Source: Spirochaetales bacterium (GTDB lineage Bacteria > Spirochaetota > Spirochaetia > Treponematales > Treponemataceae). From it: a stretch of DNA of 45,185 bases. Every line of letters begins with the position of its first letter. The stretch's first letter is position 1. Under the pieces are notes generated by a model. It saw only the letters and a program-made list of their open reading frames with translations. It did not search any database and was not told where the DNA came from. The DNA lies in the NCBI GenBank assembly GCA_003246765.1, contig QKDA01000007.1:1-45185 (forward strand). The letters run 5' to 3'. Made by a program: the position numbers and the translations under genes. Shown here piece by piece: positions 17,033-25,963 of this stretch.

Positions 17033-20000
17033 CTAGGCGAAAATCTTGACGATATCCAGGGGTTCCAGAACCTGACCGAGCCCGCGCTCCACCGAGGAGG
17101 CGAAGGCCTTCGCCGTGTCCAGGGAGGTAAGGCAGGCGCAGTTGTGCTCCACCGCGCTCCGCCTTATGCGGAAGCCGTTTCGGTTCCTGTCCCGTCCCCG
17201 GGTGGGGGTATTGATCACCAGGGTCAGTTCCCCCTTCTGGAGGGCGTCCAGGATATTCGGGGAGGGCTCCGAGGGTCGGTTGATCCTCGCGGCGGCGATG
17301 CCGTGCTCGTTGAGGTACTTCGCGGTTCCCTCGGTGGCCACGATGGCGAAGCCCGCGTCGGCGTAGCGCCTCACGATGGGCAGGGCCTCCTCGTAGTCCC
17401 GCTCCCTAAGGGAGACCGCGACCTTCCCCTTTCCTTCCTTGTTGAGCCGGATCTTAATTCCCGAGCCCCGGAAACCCTTGTAGAGGGCGTCTTCCCATTT
17501 TTTCGCTATCCCCAGGGCCTCGCCGGTGGACTTCATCTCGGGACCTAAGGCGGTCTCCACTCCGTAGAGCTTCTCGAAGGAGAAAACGGGCATTTTCACG
17601 GCGAAGTAGGGCGACTCCCGGAAGAGTCCCGTGCCGAAGCCCATGTTCTTGAGCTTTTCGCCGAACATGCACCTCGTGGCGATGTCCACGATGGGAACCC
17701 CGGTCACCTTGCTGATGTAGGGAACCGTGCGGCTCGAGCGGGGGTTCACCTCGATCACGTAAATGTCCTCGCCCTTGGCGATGAACTGGATGTTGATGAG
17801 CCCGATCACCTTGAGTTCCTTCGCGAGGCGCTCGGAGTAGTCCGCGATCTTGGCTTTTTGGGAGACCGTGAGGTTCGGCGCGGGGTACACGGAGATGGAG
17901 TCTCCCGAGTGGATTCCCGTCCGCTCCACGTGCTCCATGATGCCCGGGATGAGGATGTCGGTGCCGTCGCACACCGCGTCGACTTCTGCCTCGGTGCCCT
18001 CGATGTACTTGTCCACCAGGATCGGGTTCTCCTGCTGGATCTGGTTGATGATGTCCATGAACTCGACGACGTCGGAGTCCCGGTAGGCGATCTCCATGCC
18101 CTGGCCGCCGAGGACGTAGGAGGGGCGCACGAGCACGGGGTAGCCGAGGGAGTTTGCCGCCGCGAGGGCTTCCTCGGTGGTGAACACGGTCTTACCCGCC
18201 GCCCGGGGAATCTTGGTGGCCTCGAGTACCCGGTCGAAAAGCTCCCGGTCCTCGGCGCGGTCCACGTCCTTCGCGCTCGTTCCGAGGATGGGCACGCCCA
18301 TGGCGGAAACGGCTTTGGTGAGCTTGATGGCGGTTTGGCCGCCGAACTGCACCACCGCGCCCACGGGCTTTTCGTTCTCGATGATGTGCTCCACGTCTTC
18401 CGGGGTGAGGGGCTCGAAGTAGAGCCGGTCGGAAATGTCGAAGTCCGTCGAAACCGTCTCGGGGTTGTTGTTCACGATGATAGTCTCGTAGCCCAGCTCC
18501 TTGAGGGCCCAGACCGAGTGTACCGAGCAGTAATCGAACTCGATGCCCTGGCCGATGCGGATGGGGCCCGAGCCGAGGACGAGGACCTTGCCCTTGTTGA
18601 GGCCCGCGTTTCCCGAGGCGGCGCCGTGGCCCGAGCGGTTCACGTGGTGGGCGAACTCCTCGTCCACCGCCTCGTTGGTCGTGGAGTAGGCGGAGTAGAA
18701 GTAGGGGGTTACCGCCTCGAATTCCCCGGCGCAGGTGTCCACCATGTTGTAGCCCGGAACGATGCCCATGCGCCGCCTCAGGTAGCGGATTTCCTTCTCG
18801 TCCACGTTAAGGAGGCGCGCGATCTCCCGGTCCGGGAAGCCGCATTCCTTGGCCTCCAGGAGGGTGTCGTAGTCCTTGGCCCCGAAGGAGATCCTCTTTT
18901 CGATGTCCAGGATATGGGCGAGCCGTTGGAGGAACCACCGGTCGATTTTCGTGATCTCGAAGATCTCGTCCATGGTCGTTCCCCGCCGCATGAGTTCGGA
19001 GATTTCCCAAAGCCTCTCGTCGGAGATCTTCTCGGTAACCCTTTTCATGAGGTCCTCGGTGCTCATGGCGGCGAACTTGCGGTGCCACAGCCCCCACACG
19101 TTCTGCTCCAGGGAGCGCACCGCCTTCATGAGGGCCCCCTCGAAGGACCAGCTGATGGCCATGACCTCGCCGGTGGCCTGCATCTGGGTGCCGAGCTTCC
19201 GCTTGGCGTTCACGAACTTGTCGAAGGGCCAGCGGGGAATCTTCACGACGCAGTAGTCCAGGGCGGGCTCGAAGGCCGCGTAGGTCTTGCCGGTCACCGC
19301 GTTCTTGATCTCGTCCAGGGTATAGCCAAGGGCTATCTTGGCCGCGACCTTGGCGATGGGGTAGCCCGTGGCCTTGGAGGCGAGGGCCGAGGAGCGGCTC
19401 ACCCGGGGATTCACTTCGATGACCGCGTAATCGCTCGAGGTGGGGTGGAGGGCGTACTGTACGTTGCAGCCCCCTTCCACGCCCAGGGCGTTGATGATGT
19501 TCATGGCGCTGGAGCGGAGCATCTGGTGGTCTTTGTCAGTGAGGGTCTGGCTCGGGGCCACGACGATGGAGTCGCCGGTGTGCACTCCCACGGGATCGAA
19601 GTTTTCCATGTTGCAGACGATGATGCAGTTGCCCGCGCCGTCCCGGATCACCTCGTACTCGATCTCCTTCCAGCCGGAGATGTCCTTTTCGATGAGCACC
19701 TGCCCGACCCGGGAAAGGGAGAGTCCGTTCGGCGCGATCTCCTCGAGTTCCCCCTCGTCCTTGGCGATGCCGCCGCCGGTGCCCCCCAGGGTATAAGCGG
19801 GGCGCACGATGACGGGGAAGCCGATTTCCCGGGCGAAGTCCCGGGCGTCCTCGTAGGTGGTTACCACCTTGCTGATGATGCAGGGCTCCCCGATGGATTC
19901 CATGGTGTCCTTGAAGGCCTGCCGGTCTTCGGCCTTCTTGATGGTCTCGCTCTTGGTGCCGAGGAGGGTTACCCCCCGCCCTTCGAGCCACCCGGAGTCG

Positions 20001-20308
20001 GCGAGCTCCATGGCGAGGTTGAGGCCGGTCTGTCCTCCCAGGGTGGGGAGGATGGAGTCGGGATTTTCTATCTCGACGATTCGTTTTACCGTGTCCGCCG
20101 TGAGGGGCTCAATGTAAACCCGGTCCGCGATGTCCCGGTCGGTCATGATGGTGGCGGGGTTCGAGTTGATGAGGACGACCTCGAGACCCTCTTCCTTCAG
20201 GGTGCGGCAGGCCTGGGTTCCGGCGTAGTCGAACTCCGCGGCTTGGCCGATGATGATGGGGCCCGAGCCGATGACGAGCACCTTGTGAATATTCGTTCTC
20301 AGGGGCAT
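17033..20308 (-). CDS. carB: Carbamoyl-phosphate synthase large subunit
   Basis: Makes carbamoyl phosphate for pyrimidines and arginine, using ammonia tunnelled from CarA. The 1091 aa are standard: two homologous ATP-grasp halves, each opening with the LVLGSGPIRIGQGIEFDY or VIGSGPIIIGQAAEFDY turn, the oligomerisation domain between, and a C-terminal MGS-like allosteric domain (about residues 950-1070, AIVATEGTAKYL and NTPTRGRDRN). It follows carA by 3 nt, with its Shine-Dalgarno (GGAGGG) inside the end of carA. The 3' end almost touches the converging hybrid kinase gene (30 nt). Confidence 0.97.
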   Translation of the reverse strand: MPLRTNIHKVLVIGSGPIIIGQAAEFDYAGTQACRTLKEEGLEVVLINSNPATIMTDRDIADRVYIEPLTADTVKRIVEIENPDSILPTLGGQTGLNLAMELADSGWLEGRGVTLLGTKSETIKKAEDRQAFKDTMESIGEPCIISKVVTTYEDARDFAREIGFPVIVRPAYTLGGTGGGIAKDEGELEEIAPNGLSLSRVGQVLIEKDISGWKEIEYEVIRDGAGNCIIVCNMENFDPVGVHTGDSIVVAPSQTLTDKDHQMLRSSAMNIINALGVEGGCNVQYALHPTSSDYAVIEVNPRVSRSSALASKATGYPIAKVAAKIALGYTLDEIKNAVTGKTYAAFEPALDYCVVKIPRWPFDKFVNAKRKLGTQMQATGEVMAISWSFEGALMKAVRSLEQNVWGLWHRKFAAMSTEDLMKRVTEKISDERLWEISELMRRGTTMDEIFEITKIDRWFLQRLAHILDIEKRISFGAKDYDTLLEAKECGFPDREIARLLNVDEKEIRYLRRRMGIVPGYNMVDTCAGEFEAVTPYFYSAYSTTNEAVDEEFAHHVNRSGHGAASGNAGLNKGKVLVLGSGPIRIGQGIEFDYCSVHSVWALKELGYETIIVNNNPETVSTDFDISDRLYFEPLTPEDVEHIIENEKPVGAVVQFGGQTAIKLTKAVSAMGVPILGTSAKDVDRAEDRELFDRVLEATKIPRAAGKTVFTTEEALAAANSLGYPVLVRPSYVLGGQGMEIAYRDSDVVEFMDIINQIQQENPILVDKYIEGTEAEVDAVCDGTDILIPGIMEHVERTGIHSGDSISVYPAPNLTVSQKAKIADYSERLAKELKVIGLINIQFIAKGEDIYVIEVNPRSSRTVPYISKVTGVPIVDIATRCMFGEKLKNMGFGTGLFRESPYFAVKMPVFSFEKLYGVETALGPEMKSTGEALGIAKKWEDALYKGFRGSGIKIRLNKEGKGKVAVSLRERDYEEALPIVRRYADAGFAIVATEGTAKYLNEHGIAAARINRPSEPSPNILDALQKGELTLVINTPTRGRDRNRNGFRIRRSAVEHNCACLTSLDTAKAFASSVERGLGQVLEPLDIVKIFA

Positions 20309-20311
20309 GGT

Positions 20312-21385
20312 TTAGAGCCCTCCTTGGATTTGCGCGATGAAGTCGTCGAAGAGATAGGCGGTTTCCCGGGGACCCGGGCTCGCCTCGGGATGGAACTGGA
20401 CCGAGGACACGGGGATTCCCTTGAAGCGGAGTCCCTCCACGGAGCCGTCGTTCACGTTCACGTGGCTGATCTCGGCCACGGCGGTATCCACCGTGTCGGG
20501 CTTGACGCAGTAGCCGTGGTTTTGGCTGGACATGTACACCCGCCGGGTGGCGAGGTCCATCACCGGGTGGTTGCAGCCCCGGTGCCCGAACTTGAGCCGC
20601 TCCGTGTCGAAGCCCGCCGCCAGGGCCATGAGCTGGTGCCCGAGGCAGATCGAGAGGATCGGGATGCCCGACTCCATGAGTTCCCGGATATGGCGGAGCA
20701 CGGGGGCGCATTCCTTGGGGTCTCCGGGGCCGTTGGAGAGCATGATTCCGTCGGGCTTCGCGTCCAGGATGACGTAGGCCGGGGTGTCCCAGGGCCACAC
20801 GGTGACGGTGCAGTCCCGGGCGACCAGGGACCGGATGATGTTTTCCTTGGCGCCGAAGTCGATAAGGCTCACCTTGACGCGTCCCTTGCCGAAGGTTTCG
20901 GGGTGCTTGCGGCTGACCCGGATCACGCTGTGGCGCACGGAGTATTTCCTGATTTCCTCCAGGCGGAGGGTTATGTCCTCGGGAAGCTGCCAGGTAATGA
21001 GGCCGTTCATGGTTCCCGCGTCCCGGAGGCGGCGGGTAAGGGCCCGGGTGTCTATGCCGGAAAGGACCGTGACCCCGTGGCGGGCGAGAAAGTCCTGGAA
21101 AGGTTCCTCGTTGCGGTAGTTACTCGGAAAGGGAGAGAGTTCGCGGACAATGAGGGCGGAGATCCAGGGACGCTTCGATTCCATGTCCTCGGCATTGGAG
21201 CCGTAGTTGCCGATCATCGGGTAGGTGAGCACTACCCCCTGTCCTTCAAAGGAAGGATCCGTCACGGTTTCTTCGTAGCCCATCATGCCCGTGGTAAATA
21301 CCACCTCGCACAGGGTTTCTTTTTCCTCGCCGTGAAACTTCCCTTCAAAGACCGTTCCGTCTTCAAGAATCAAGTATCCTCTCAT
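20312..21385 (-). CDS. carA: Carbamoyl-phosphate synthase small subunit
   Basis: The glutaminase partner of CarB, 357 aa. The class I amidotransferase triad is visible: Cys247 (ILSICLGHQL), His332 and Glu334 (QFHPEASPGP). The N-terminal half (YLILEDGTVFEGKFHG, GMMGYEETVTDPSF, TRALTRRLRDAG) is the CarA-specific domain. First gene of the carAB operon. Its leader holds an 11-bp AT-rich inverted repeat (21401-21431) just before the AGAGG ribosome-binding site, behind a TTGTAT-18-TATTTT promoter. Confidence 0.97.
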   Translation of the reverse strand: MRGYLILEDGTVFEGKFHGEEKETLCEVVFTTGMMGYEETVTDPSFEGQGVVLTYPMIGNYGSNAEDMESKRPWISALIVRELSPFPSNYRNEEPFQDFLARHGVTVLSGIDTRALTRRLRDAGTMNGLITWQLPEDITLRLEEIRKYSVRHSVIRVSRKHPETFGKGRVKVSLIDFGAKENIIRSLVARDCTVTVWPWDTPAYVILDAKPDGIMLSNGPGDPKECAPVLRHIRELMESGIPILSICLGHQLMALAAGFDTERLKFGHRGCNHPVMDLATRRVYMSSQNHGYCVKPDTVDTAVAEISHVNVNDGSVEGLRFKGIPVSSVQFHPEASPGPRETAYLFDDFIAQIQGGL

Positions 21386-21400
21386 GTATCCCTCTTTGCG

Positions 21401-21431
21401 CGTTTTTTAAGAAAATAAGGCTTAAAAAACG
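21401..21431 (-). repeat. Inverted repeat in the carA leader
   Basis: CGTTTTTTAAG (21401-21411) and its exact complement CTTAAAAAACG (21421-21431) around a 9-nt loop. It would form a hairpin at the very 5' end of the carA mRNA, or act as an operator, 5-7 nt from the ribosome-binding site. No U-tract follows. Confidence 0.7.
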
Positions 21432-21441
21432 TGTTTTACGA

Positions 21442-21471
21442 AAAATAGCATTTATCACCCATAAAATACAA
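21442..21471 (-). promoter_or_regulatory. Promoter of carAB
   Basis: TTGTAT (21471-21466), 18-nt spacer, TATTTT (21447-21442). Predicted start near 21435, immediately before the inverted repeat. Confidence 0.5.
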
Positions 21472-21605
21472 GGGATAATCCCGAATAACCCGGGGATGCT
21501 TTAAAAAAAATGACCGCCATAAGGGGGTAGATTTTGTAATAACCGAGAGCGAGCCCAGAAAATAACTGAAAAAACGATGGGGATTTCTCAATCTTGGGGG
21601 GGACT

Positions 21606-21683
21606 ATGGAAAGTATGGTTAAAAAAAAGAGCTTTTATGATGTTCCCTCTATGAATTACCGGGAATTTTGGGGGGCGGATTAA
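21606..21683 (+). CDS. Possible small ORF, 25 codons
   Basis: ATG 21606 to TAA 21683 encodes MESMVKKKSFYDVPSMNYRE followed by FWGAD. A G-run (21595-21601) sits at Shine-Dalgarno distance. The stop codon TAA overlaps the start of the A8/T8 hairpin at 21682-21709. It could be a small protein or a leader peptide for the gene at 21743; it could equally be chance. No known family. Confidence 0.3.
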   Translation: MESMVKKKSFYDVPSMNYREFWGAD

Positions 21684-21709
21684 AAAAAAGAAACAAATTT
21701 CTTTTTTTT
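21682..21709 (+). terminator. A/T hairpin ending in T8
   Basis: A8-G-AAA (21682-21693) pairs perfectly with TTT-C-T8 (21698-21709) across CAAA. Its U-rich 3' arm gives it a terminator or attenuator look, though the stem is nearly all A-U. It lies 33 nt before the gene at 21743. The rest of this 357-nt gap (21386-21742) is AT-rich with four A8/T8 runs and no other gene I can support. Confidence 0.4.
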
Positions 21710-21742
21710 CGGGTTACAGTCTCTTAGGAGGATGGGATAGGT

Positions 21743-22474
21743 ATGGAAGAAATGAAGGATTCTCAGGAAACGGTTCGGGGCCTGATGACTGCCGGGGGGG
21801 TGGCGGGTCTGCTTGCTCTCGTGTTGGGTATTTTCGATATTGTCATCGGTTCCGTCACGGGAGCTAATCTGGAAGCCCTCAGCTCCGATGCCCTTGGCCG
21901 TTTCGCGGACTTTGCGGCTTCTCCCCTGTTGGGGCTGTATCGGCTGGACGCGTTGAACCTCGTCTCCAGCGTTGTGACCCTGGTCTTCGCTGCCGCCCTT
22001 TACGTATCCCTTAAGGACATAAGCGGCCCCTTAAGCCTTCTCGCGCTCCTGTTTCTAGGCATAGGGACTTCGGCGATGATCTCGGGCAATGCCGCCTTCG
22101 CCATGATGAGTCTCGCGGGGAAGTTTTCCGTTGCTCAGGGGGAATCCTCCAAGGCGGTATTTATCGCCGCAGGTGAGGCCTTGCTCGCTCGTGGCGCCCA
22201 TGGGTCCCCGGCTATGTTTTTCGCCTTTTCCCTTCCTTCGTTGGGGAATACCCTTTTTGCCCTGGGGATGCTCCGCTCGGGAAGGTACGGAAAGAAAACC
22301 GCCTGGGCGGGGATTTTAGGGAGCGGACTTCTTCTGGTCTACGTGGTATTGGTGACGTTCGTTCCGGGTGCGGGCCGTTTTGCCCTGTATCTGGCCGCTC
22401 CCGGCGGTATTGCGGCGCTGCTGTGGATTCTTGGATCCTCCCTTAGCCTTTTTAGGCATGGCAGGGAGGCGTAG
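21743..22474 (+). CDS. Membrane protein resembling the DUF4386 family
   Basis: A 243-aa protein with six hydrophobic helices (for example VAGLLALVLGIFDIVIG, VVTLVFAAALYVSL, ILGSGLLLVYVVLVTFV). The pattern of an N-terminal helix, a loop with a short helix (LLGLYRLDALNLVSSV) and four further helices resembles DUF4386 proteins, whose function is unknown. AGGAGG (21726-21731) precedes the ATG. The following gene begins 3 nt after the stop, so the two are co-transcribed. Codon use in the first third is less GC-biased than in neighbours. Confidence 0.7.
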   Translation: MEEMKDSQETVRGLMTAGGVAGLLALVLGIFDIVIGSVTGANLEALSSDALGRFADFAASPLLGLYRLDALNLVSSVVTLVFAAALYVSLKDISGPLSLLALLFLGIGTSAMISGNAAFAMMSLAGKFSVAQGESSKAVFIAAGEALLARGAHGSPAMFFAFSLPSLGNTLFALGMLRSGRYGKKTAWAGILGSGLLLVYVVLVTFVPGAGRFALYLAAPGGIAALLWILGSSLSLFRHGREA

Positions 22475-22477
22475 TAG

Positions 22478-22957
22478 ATGGCTCCCACCGGTCACATAGG
22501 AATTGCCCTGGGTCTCAGGAATCTCGCTCCCAAGCTTCCCCTGGCAGCATGGATCGTCTTGCCCTGCCTGACTGACATCTTTTACGGGATCTTATCCGCC
22601 GCAGGGATTGAAAGCCAAGAATACAGTCCCTATACCCACAGTATCGCGGGGGCTTTCGTTCTTTCGCTTCTCGCGGCGGCAGCGGCCTTCGCCTGTCTGC
22701 GGGACCGGCGGGCGGCCCTGGCGGCCTTCGCCGTGACCCTATCCCACATCGCGGCGGATTTTACGGTTTGGTCCAACCTCTCCCTGGCCCCGGGCTTTCC
22801 GTCAAACCTGGGCCTTGGATTCTATGACCGAATAGGCTTTTCCATGGCGACCGCGGGCATGAATGCGCCCAGCCTCATGGCAACGGCCTTTGAACTGCTG
22901 CTGCTTGCGGCGGGGATCGCCGTGATGAGGCGTTCGGCGAGGGCAGCCCGTCCTTAG
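22478..22957 (+). CDS. Small membrane protein, YdjM/DUF457-like
   Basis: A 159-aa protein with four hydrophobic segments. Conserved-looking polar residues sit where membrane-bound metal-dependent hydrolases of the YdjM type have them: GHIGIALGL at the N terminus, LTDIFYG, YTHSIAG, and SHIAADF. These suggest a His/Asp metal site facing the membrane. Assignment is from motif pattern only. It lies 3 nt after the DUF4386-like gene and forms a two-gene unit with it. Confidence 0.55.
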   Translation: MAPTGHIGIALGLRNLAPKLPLAAWIVLPCLTDIFYGILSAAGIESQEYSPYTHSIAGAFVLSLLAAAAAFACLRDRRAALAAFAVTLSHIAADFTVWSNLSLAPGFPSNLGLGFYDRIGFSMATAGMNAPSLMATAFELLLLAAGIAVMRRSARAARP

Positions 22958-22973
22958 CTCCCCCAGCTTTCCG

Positions 22974-24227
22974 CTACAGCAACAGCAGGGTAATCAATAT
23001 GGATAGCGGCGCGATGATGCCCCCGGAGCGGAAATACTCAAAAAAGCCGACGTGGATTCCCTTTGTCTTGGCTCCCTCCGCCATGATGAGGTTCGCCACG
23101 CTCCCGAGGAGGGTGAAATTTCCCGCCAGAGTCGTGACCCCCGCGAGCATGAGGGCCGTTCGATCCGGGTCTATAAGCCCGTCCAGGGATGGCAGCAGCA
23201 CCATAACGGCGGGCACGTTCGAAATGACCTGGCTGAGGCCCGCGGCGAACCATCCCAGGGCGGGACCGTCCAACCCTCCGGAAACCAGGGTCATGAGAGC
23301 CCCGTATGAGCGGGTGGTTACGGCCGCCCGGGTTATGACGAAGAGCCCCGCGAACAAGACCAGCAGGGTCCAGTCCACCTCGGCGAAGATCTTCTCCGGC
23401 CTCACCCGGCGCGTCACCAAGAGGATGGAAATACCCGCCAGAGCCCCCAGGGAAACGGACATGCCCGCGGCCCAGCACGCTGCCATCACCGCGAAGGAAA
23501 GGGCGCACTTCAGGAACAGGGGCCGGTAGACGGGAAAGGATCCTGTTTTGGCTCGTATCGGGCTCAGGGTATCCGGGATCGGCGCTGGCGTAACCGCCGC
23601 GGGCCCTGGGGCGAAGTCTTTTCGGTAGAGGAAAACCACTACGGCGTAGGTAATCAGAAGCGAAATCAGGGCGCTCGGTCCCAGGGCCGACATGAAGTCC
23701 CCGAATCCAAGCCCCCGGCCGGTGGCGATGAGGATGTTTTGGGGATTCCCTATAGGTGTCGCCATACTGCCGACGTTGGCCGAAAGCGCCAAGGCGATAA
23801 GGTAGGGAACCGGGTTGAGTCCCAGGGCCAGTGCCGTCTCCGCCGCCAGGGGCGTGAGCATCAGCACTGCGGTATCGTTAATAAAGAGCGCCGAGAGCAG
23901 GGCCGAGAGGGCCATGACCAGGGCCAGCAGCGTTCGGGGGCGCGCGCTGGCGCGCAAGGCCCCTCCCGCCCAGCGAAAGAACCCGGAGAGGCGAAGGTTC
24001 GCGTTAAAGACCATCATGGCGAAAAGGAGGATGATGGTCTGGCCGTCTATCGCCGCCAGGGCTTCCTCGACGGAAAGGGCCCCCGAGAGTACCAGGGCCG
24101 CCGCCCCCACGAGGGCTAGCCCTGCCCGGTTGATCCTGAGCCGGGGAATCCTACCGGCCGCTACCGCCGCAAGACTGGCAAATACCAGAATATCCGTTGT
24201 CATGGCGAGAAGCATATCGCTTCCCAA
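22974..24227 (-). CDS. Anion permease, ArsB/NhaD (YbiR-like) family
   Basis: A 417-aa inner-membrane carrier with about eleven helices. The family's two repeated signature loops are present: INDTAVLMLTPLAAE with SANVGSMATPIGNPQNILIA in the first half, and SQVISNVPAVMVLLPSLDG with TTLAGNFTLLGSVANLIMAE in the second. Relatives carry arsenite, sodium or dicarboxylates; the substrate cannot be told. Met1, Met5 and Met9 are all possible starts. It follows a TetR gene by 41 nt and an SDR gene, probably one operon controlled by that TetR. Confidence 0.88.
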   Translation of the reverse strand: MGSDMLLAMTTDILVFASLAAVAAGRIPRLRINRAGLALVGAAALVLSGALSVEEALAAIDGQTIILLFAMMVFNANLRLSGFFRWAGGALRASARPRTLLALVMALSALLSALFINDTAVLMLTPLAAETALALGLNPVPYLIALALSANVGSMATPIGNPQNILIATGRGLGFGDFMSALGPSALISLLITYAVVVFLYRKDFAPGPAAVTPAPIPDTLSPIRAKTGSFPVYRPLFLKCALSFAVMAACWAAGMSVSLGALAGISILLVTRRVRPEKIFAEVDWTLLVLFAGLFVITRAAVTTRSYGALMTLVSGGLDGPALGWFAAGLSQVISNVPAVMVLLPSLDGLIDPDRTALMLAGVTTLAGNFTLLGSVANLIMAEGAKTKGIHVGFFEYFRSGGIIAPLSILITLLLL

Positions 24228-24268
24228 GGGGAATGAGAAGCGGGTTTACCCTCTGGGGAGCCGCCGGT

Positions 24269-24916
24269 TCAGCGGTCCAAGGCGCCCTTTAGATAGGTTT
24301 CGATCGCCCGTCGATAGGATGTGCGGAAGTCGATTTTTAGGGACGAAAGCCCCGGTTCAGCGAGTACCTTCTCCTGCATGGGGCTGTATTTCGCCATGGG
24401 GGCGAGGCCGGAGGTCAATCCCACGTGGACTTGGAGGAAGGCGAGGGCGGCGCCGTCGCTCGGGAAGGGAAGGGCCGCCCTCAGGGCGGAAAGGCCCCGT
24501 TCCAGGAGGGCCCGAAAGCGAAGCTTTGTTTCCCGGTATACCCCCTCGCTCGCGTTGCGTTCGAGGGATACGGCAAGATGAGGGTGGAGTTCCAGGAGCC
24601 TTTTTTGCCGGAGCAGTATATCGGTCCATCCCTCGACGAAGGTTTCCATGTCCATGTCCGGCCCTAGGAAAGCGATGACCTCCTCCAGCCAGAGACTGAG
24701 GTCATCCAGGAAGAGGCGGAGAAATACCTCTTCCCGGGTGGAAAAGTACCGGTACAGGTTTGACTGGGAGACGCCTATTTCCCGGGCGATCATTTGCATG
24801 GTTACCCGTTCGTACCCCAAGTCCGCGAAGAGCCTCTCCGCGGACTCAAGTATTTGCCGTTCCCTTTCGGCCCGCTGCTCGGCTGTCCTCGCCCGCTGCC
24901 ATCCGTCGCTTTTCAT
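24269..24916 (-). CDS. TetR-family regulator
   Basis: A 215-aa TetR protein. The HTH region is ILESAERLFADLGYERVTMQ, then MIAREIGVSQSNLYRYFSTREEVF at about residues 22-64. The ligand domain is of the TetR_C_17-like all-helical type. It lies 8 nt after an SDR oxidoreductase gene and before an anion permease gene, so it probably regulates this three-gene operon; an inverted repeat around the operon promoter (25772-25814) is the likely operator. Inducer unknown. Confidence 0.92.
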   Translation of the reverse strand: MKSDGWQRARTAEQRAERERQILESAERLFADLGYERVTMQMIAREIGVSQSNLYRYFSTREEVFLRLFLDDLSLWLEEVIAFLGPDMDMETFVEGWTDILLRQKRLLELHPHLAVSLERNASEGVYRETKLRFRALLERGLSALRAALPFPSDGAALAFLQVHVGLTSGLAPMAKYSPMQEKVLAEPGLSSLKIDFRTSYRRAIETYLKGALDR

Positions 24917-24924
24917 GGCCTGAA

Positions 24925-25752
24925 TTAACTCATAAAACCGATGATTCTGTCAAAGGCGCGGTCCGGGAGGATCCCCCGGAGAAATACCGCCGGCTTTGCC
25001 ATGAATCCCGTAAGGTACCGGGTCCTTGGGCGTTTGGCGGTCACTGCCCGAAGCACCGTATTCGCGATGGCCCGGGGATGGGTAAGCCCCTTCCCTCCGT
25101 ACATCCTCGAAATTCCCTCGGCGGTGCGGGACGCGGACTCTGCGTAAGGGCCACCGGCGGAGGTTTTGCGCAGGTTCTCCGCGGCGATGGCTCCCCAGTC
25201 GGTCTTGATCCCGCCGGGTTCCACCAGGACCGCGTCGATCCCGAAGGGCTTCGTCTCGAGGCGAAGACAGTCCGTCAGGGCTTCCACCGCGTATTTGGTC
25301 GCGTGATACCAGGCCCCGAAGGGGGTATACATCCGGCCTCCCATAGACGAAATGTTGACGATCCTGCCCCAACCCTTTTCCCTCATTCCCGGGAGCGCCA
25401 TTTGCGTGAGCCGGGCGAGGCCGAACACGTTCACGTCGAACTGGCGGCGGGCCTCATCCAGGGGGACGTCTTCGAGGGCACCGTAGGAACCGTAGCCCGC
25501 GTTGTTCACCAGGATGTCGATGGCCCCCGCTTCCTGCAGGATTCTCTCCACAGCGGGCTTCAGGGAATTTTCGTCGGTCACGTCCAGGGCAAGGGTTCTG
25601 GCGCCCTTTCCCTCGAGCCCCGCCATGCGATCCACCCGTCGGGCTGCTGCGTACACCACGGCTCCCTCGCTCAACAGGGAAAGAACCGTTTCATAGCCTA
25701 TCCCCGATGAGGCCCCGGTAACGAGGGCAGTTTTGCCCTTTAGCTTGTTCAT
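24925..25752 (-). CDS. Short-chain dehydrogenase/reductase
   Basis: A classical SDR of 275 aa: cofactor turn TGASSGIGYE (residues 13-22), LDVTDENS, structural motif NNAGYGSYG, catalytic Ser in IVNISSMGG, and YHATK with Tyr and Lys. The arginine-rich segment after the second strand (AAARRVDRM) suggests NADP. The substrate is unknown. First gene of the SDR-tetR-permease operon, with Shine-Dalgarno AAGGAG and a strong promoter overlapped by an inverted repeat. Confidence 0.93.
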   Translation of the reverse strand: MNKLKGKTALVTGASSGIGYETVLSLLSEGAVVYAAARRVDRMAGLEGKGARTLALDVTDENSLKPAVERILQEAGAIDILVNNAGYGSYGALEDVPLDEARRQFDVNVFGLARLTQMALPGMREKGWGRIVNISSMGGRMYTPFGAWYHATKYAVEALTDCLRLETKPFGIDAVLVEPGGIKTDWGAIAAENLRKTSAGGPYAESASRTAEGISRMYGGKGLTHPRAIANTVLRAVTAKRPRTRYLTGFMAKPAVFLRGILPDRAFDRIIGFMS

Positions 25753-25771
25753 GTTTCGCTCCTTATTAAGA

Positions 25772-25823
25772 GAAACTGTATCACTTATACATGGAATATA
25801 AGAGAAATAGTTTCACTAGTCAA
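25772..25823 (-). promoter_or_regulatory. Promoter and operator of the SDR-tetR-permease operon
   Basis: TTGACT (25823-25818), 17-nt spacer, TATATT (25800-25795). Two nested inverted repeats cover it: GAAACT (25772-25777) with AGTTTC (25809-25814), and CTTATA (25784-25789) with TATAAG (25797-25802). The inner repeat spans the -10 box, as expected for a TetR autorepressor site. Confidence 0.65.
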
Positions 25824-25917
25824 GGTCGTTTTTCCGCATTCTAACCTCGCATGAAGGAATGAAATGCGAAAAAAGGCAATATTTGCGCTATTTTCTAGAT
25901 ATTTCAGTCAAACGCCC

Positions 25918-25946
25918 TTGGCAGGATACAAATAATTCGATAAGGT
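25918..25946 (+). promoter_or_regulatory. Possible promoter of the DEAD-box helicase gene
   Basis: TTGGCA (25918-25923), 17-nt spacer, TAAGGT (25941-25946). It would give a leader of about 230 nt. The -10 box is weak. Confidence 0.35.
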
Positions 25947-25963
25947 AATGCCACAGTCGAGTT

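Noticed and set aside
17858-21418. A 1186-aa open frame antisense to carB/carA
   Set aside because: It is a shadow of GC-rich coding sequence; its composition (Val/Gly/His/Asp-rich) has no domain pattern, and carAB on the other strand is certain.
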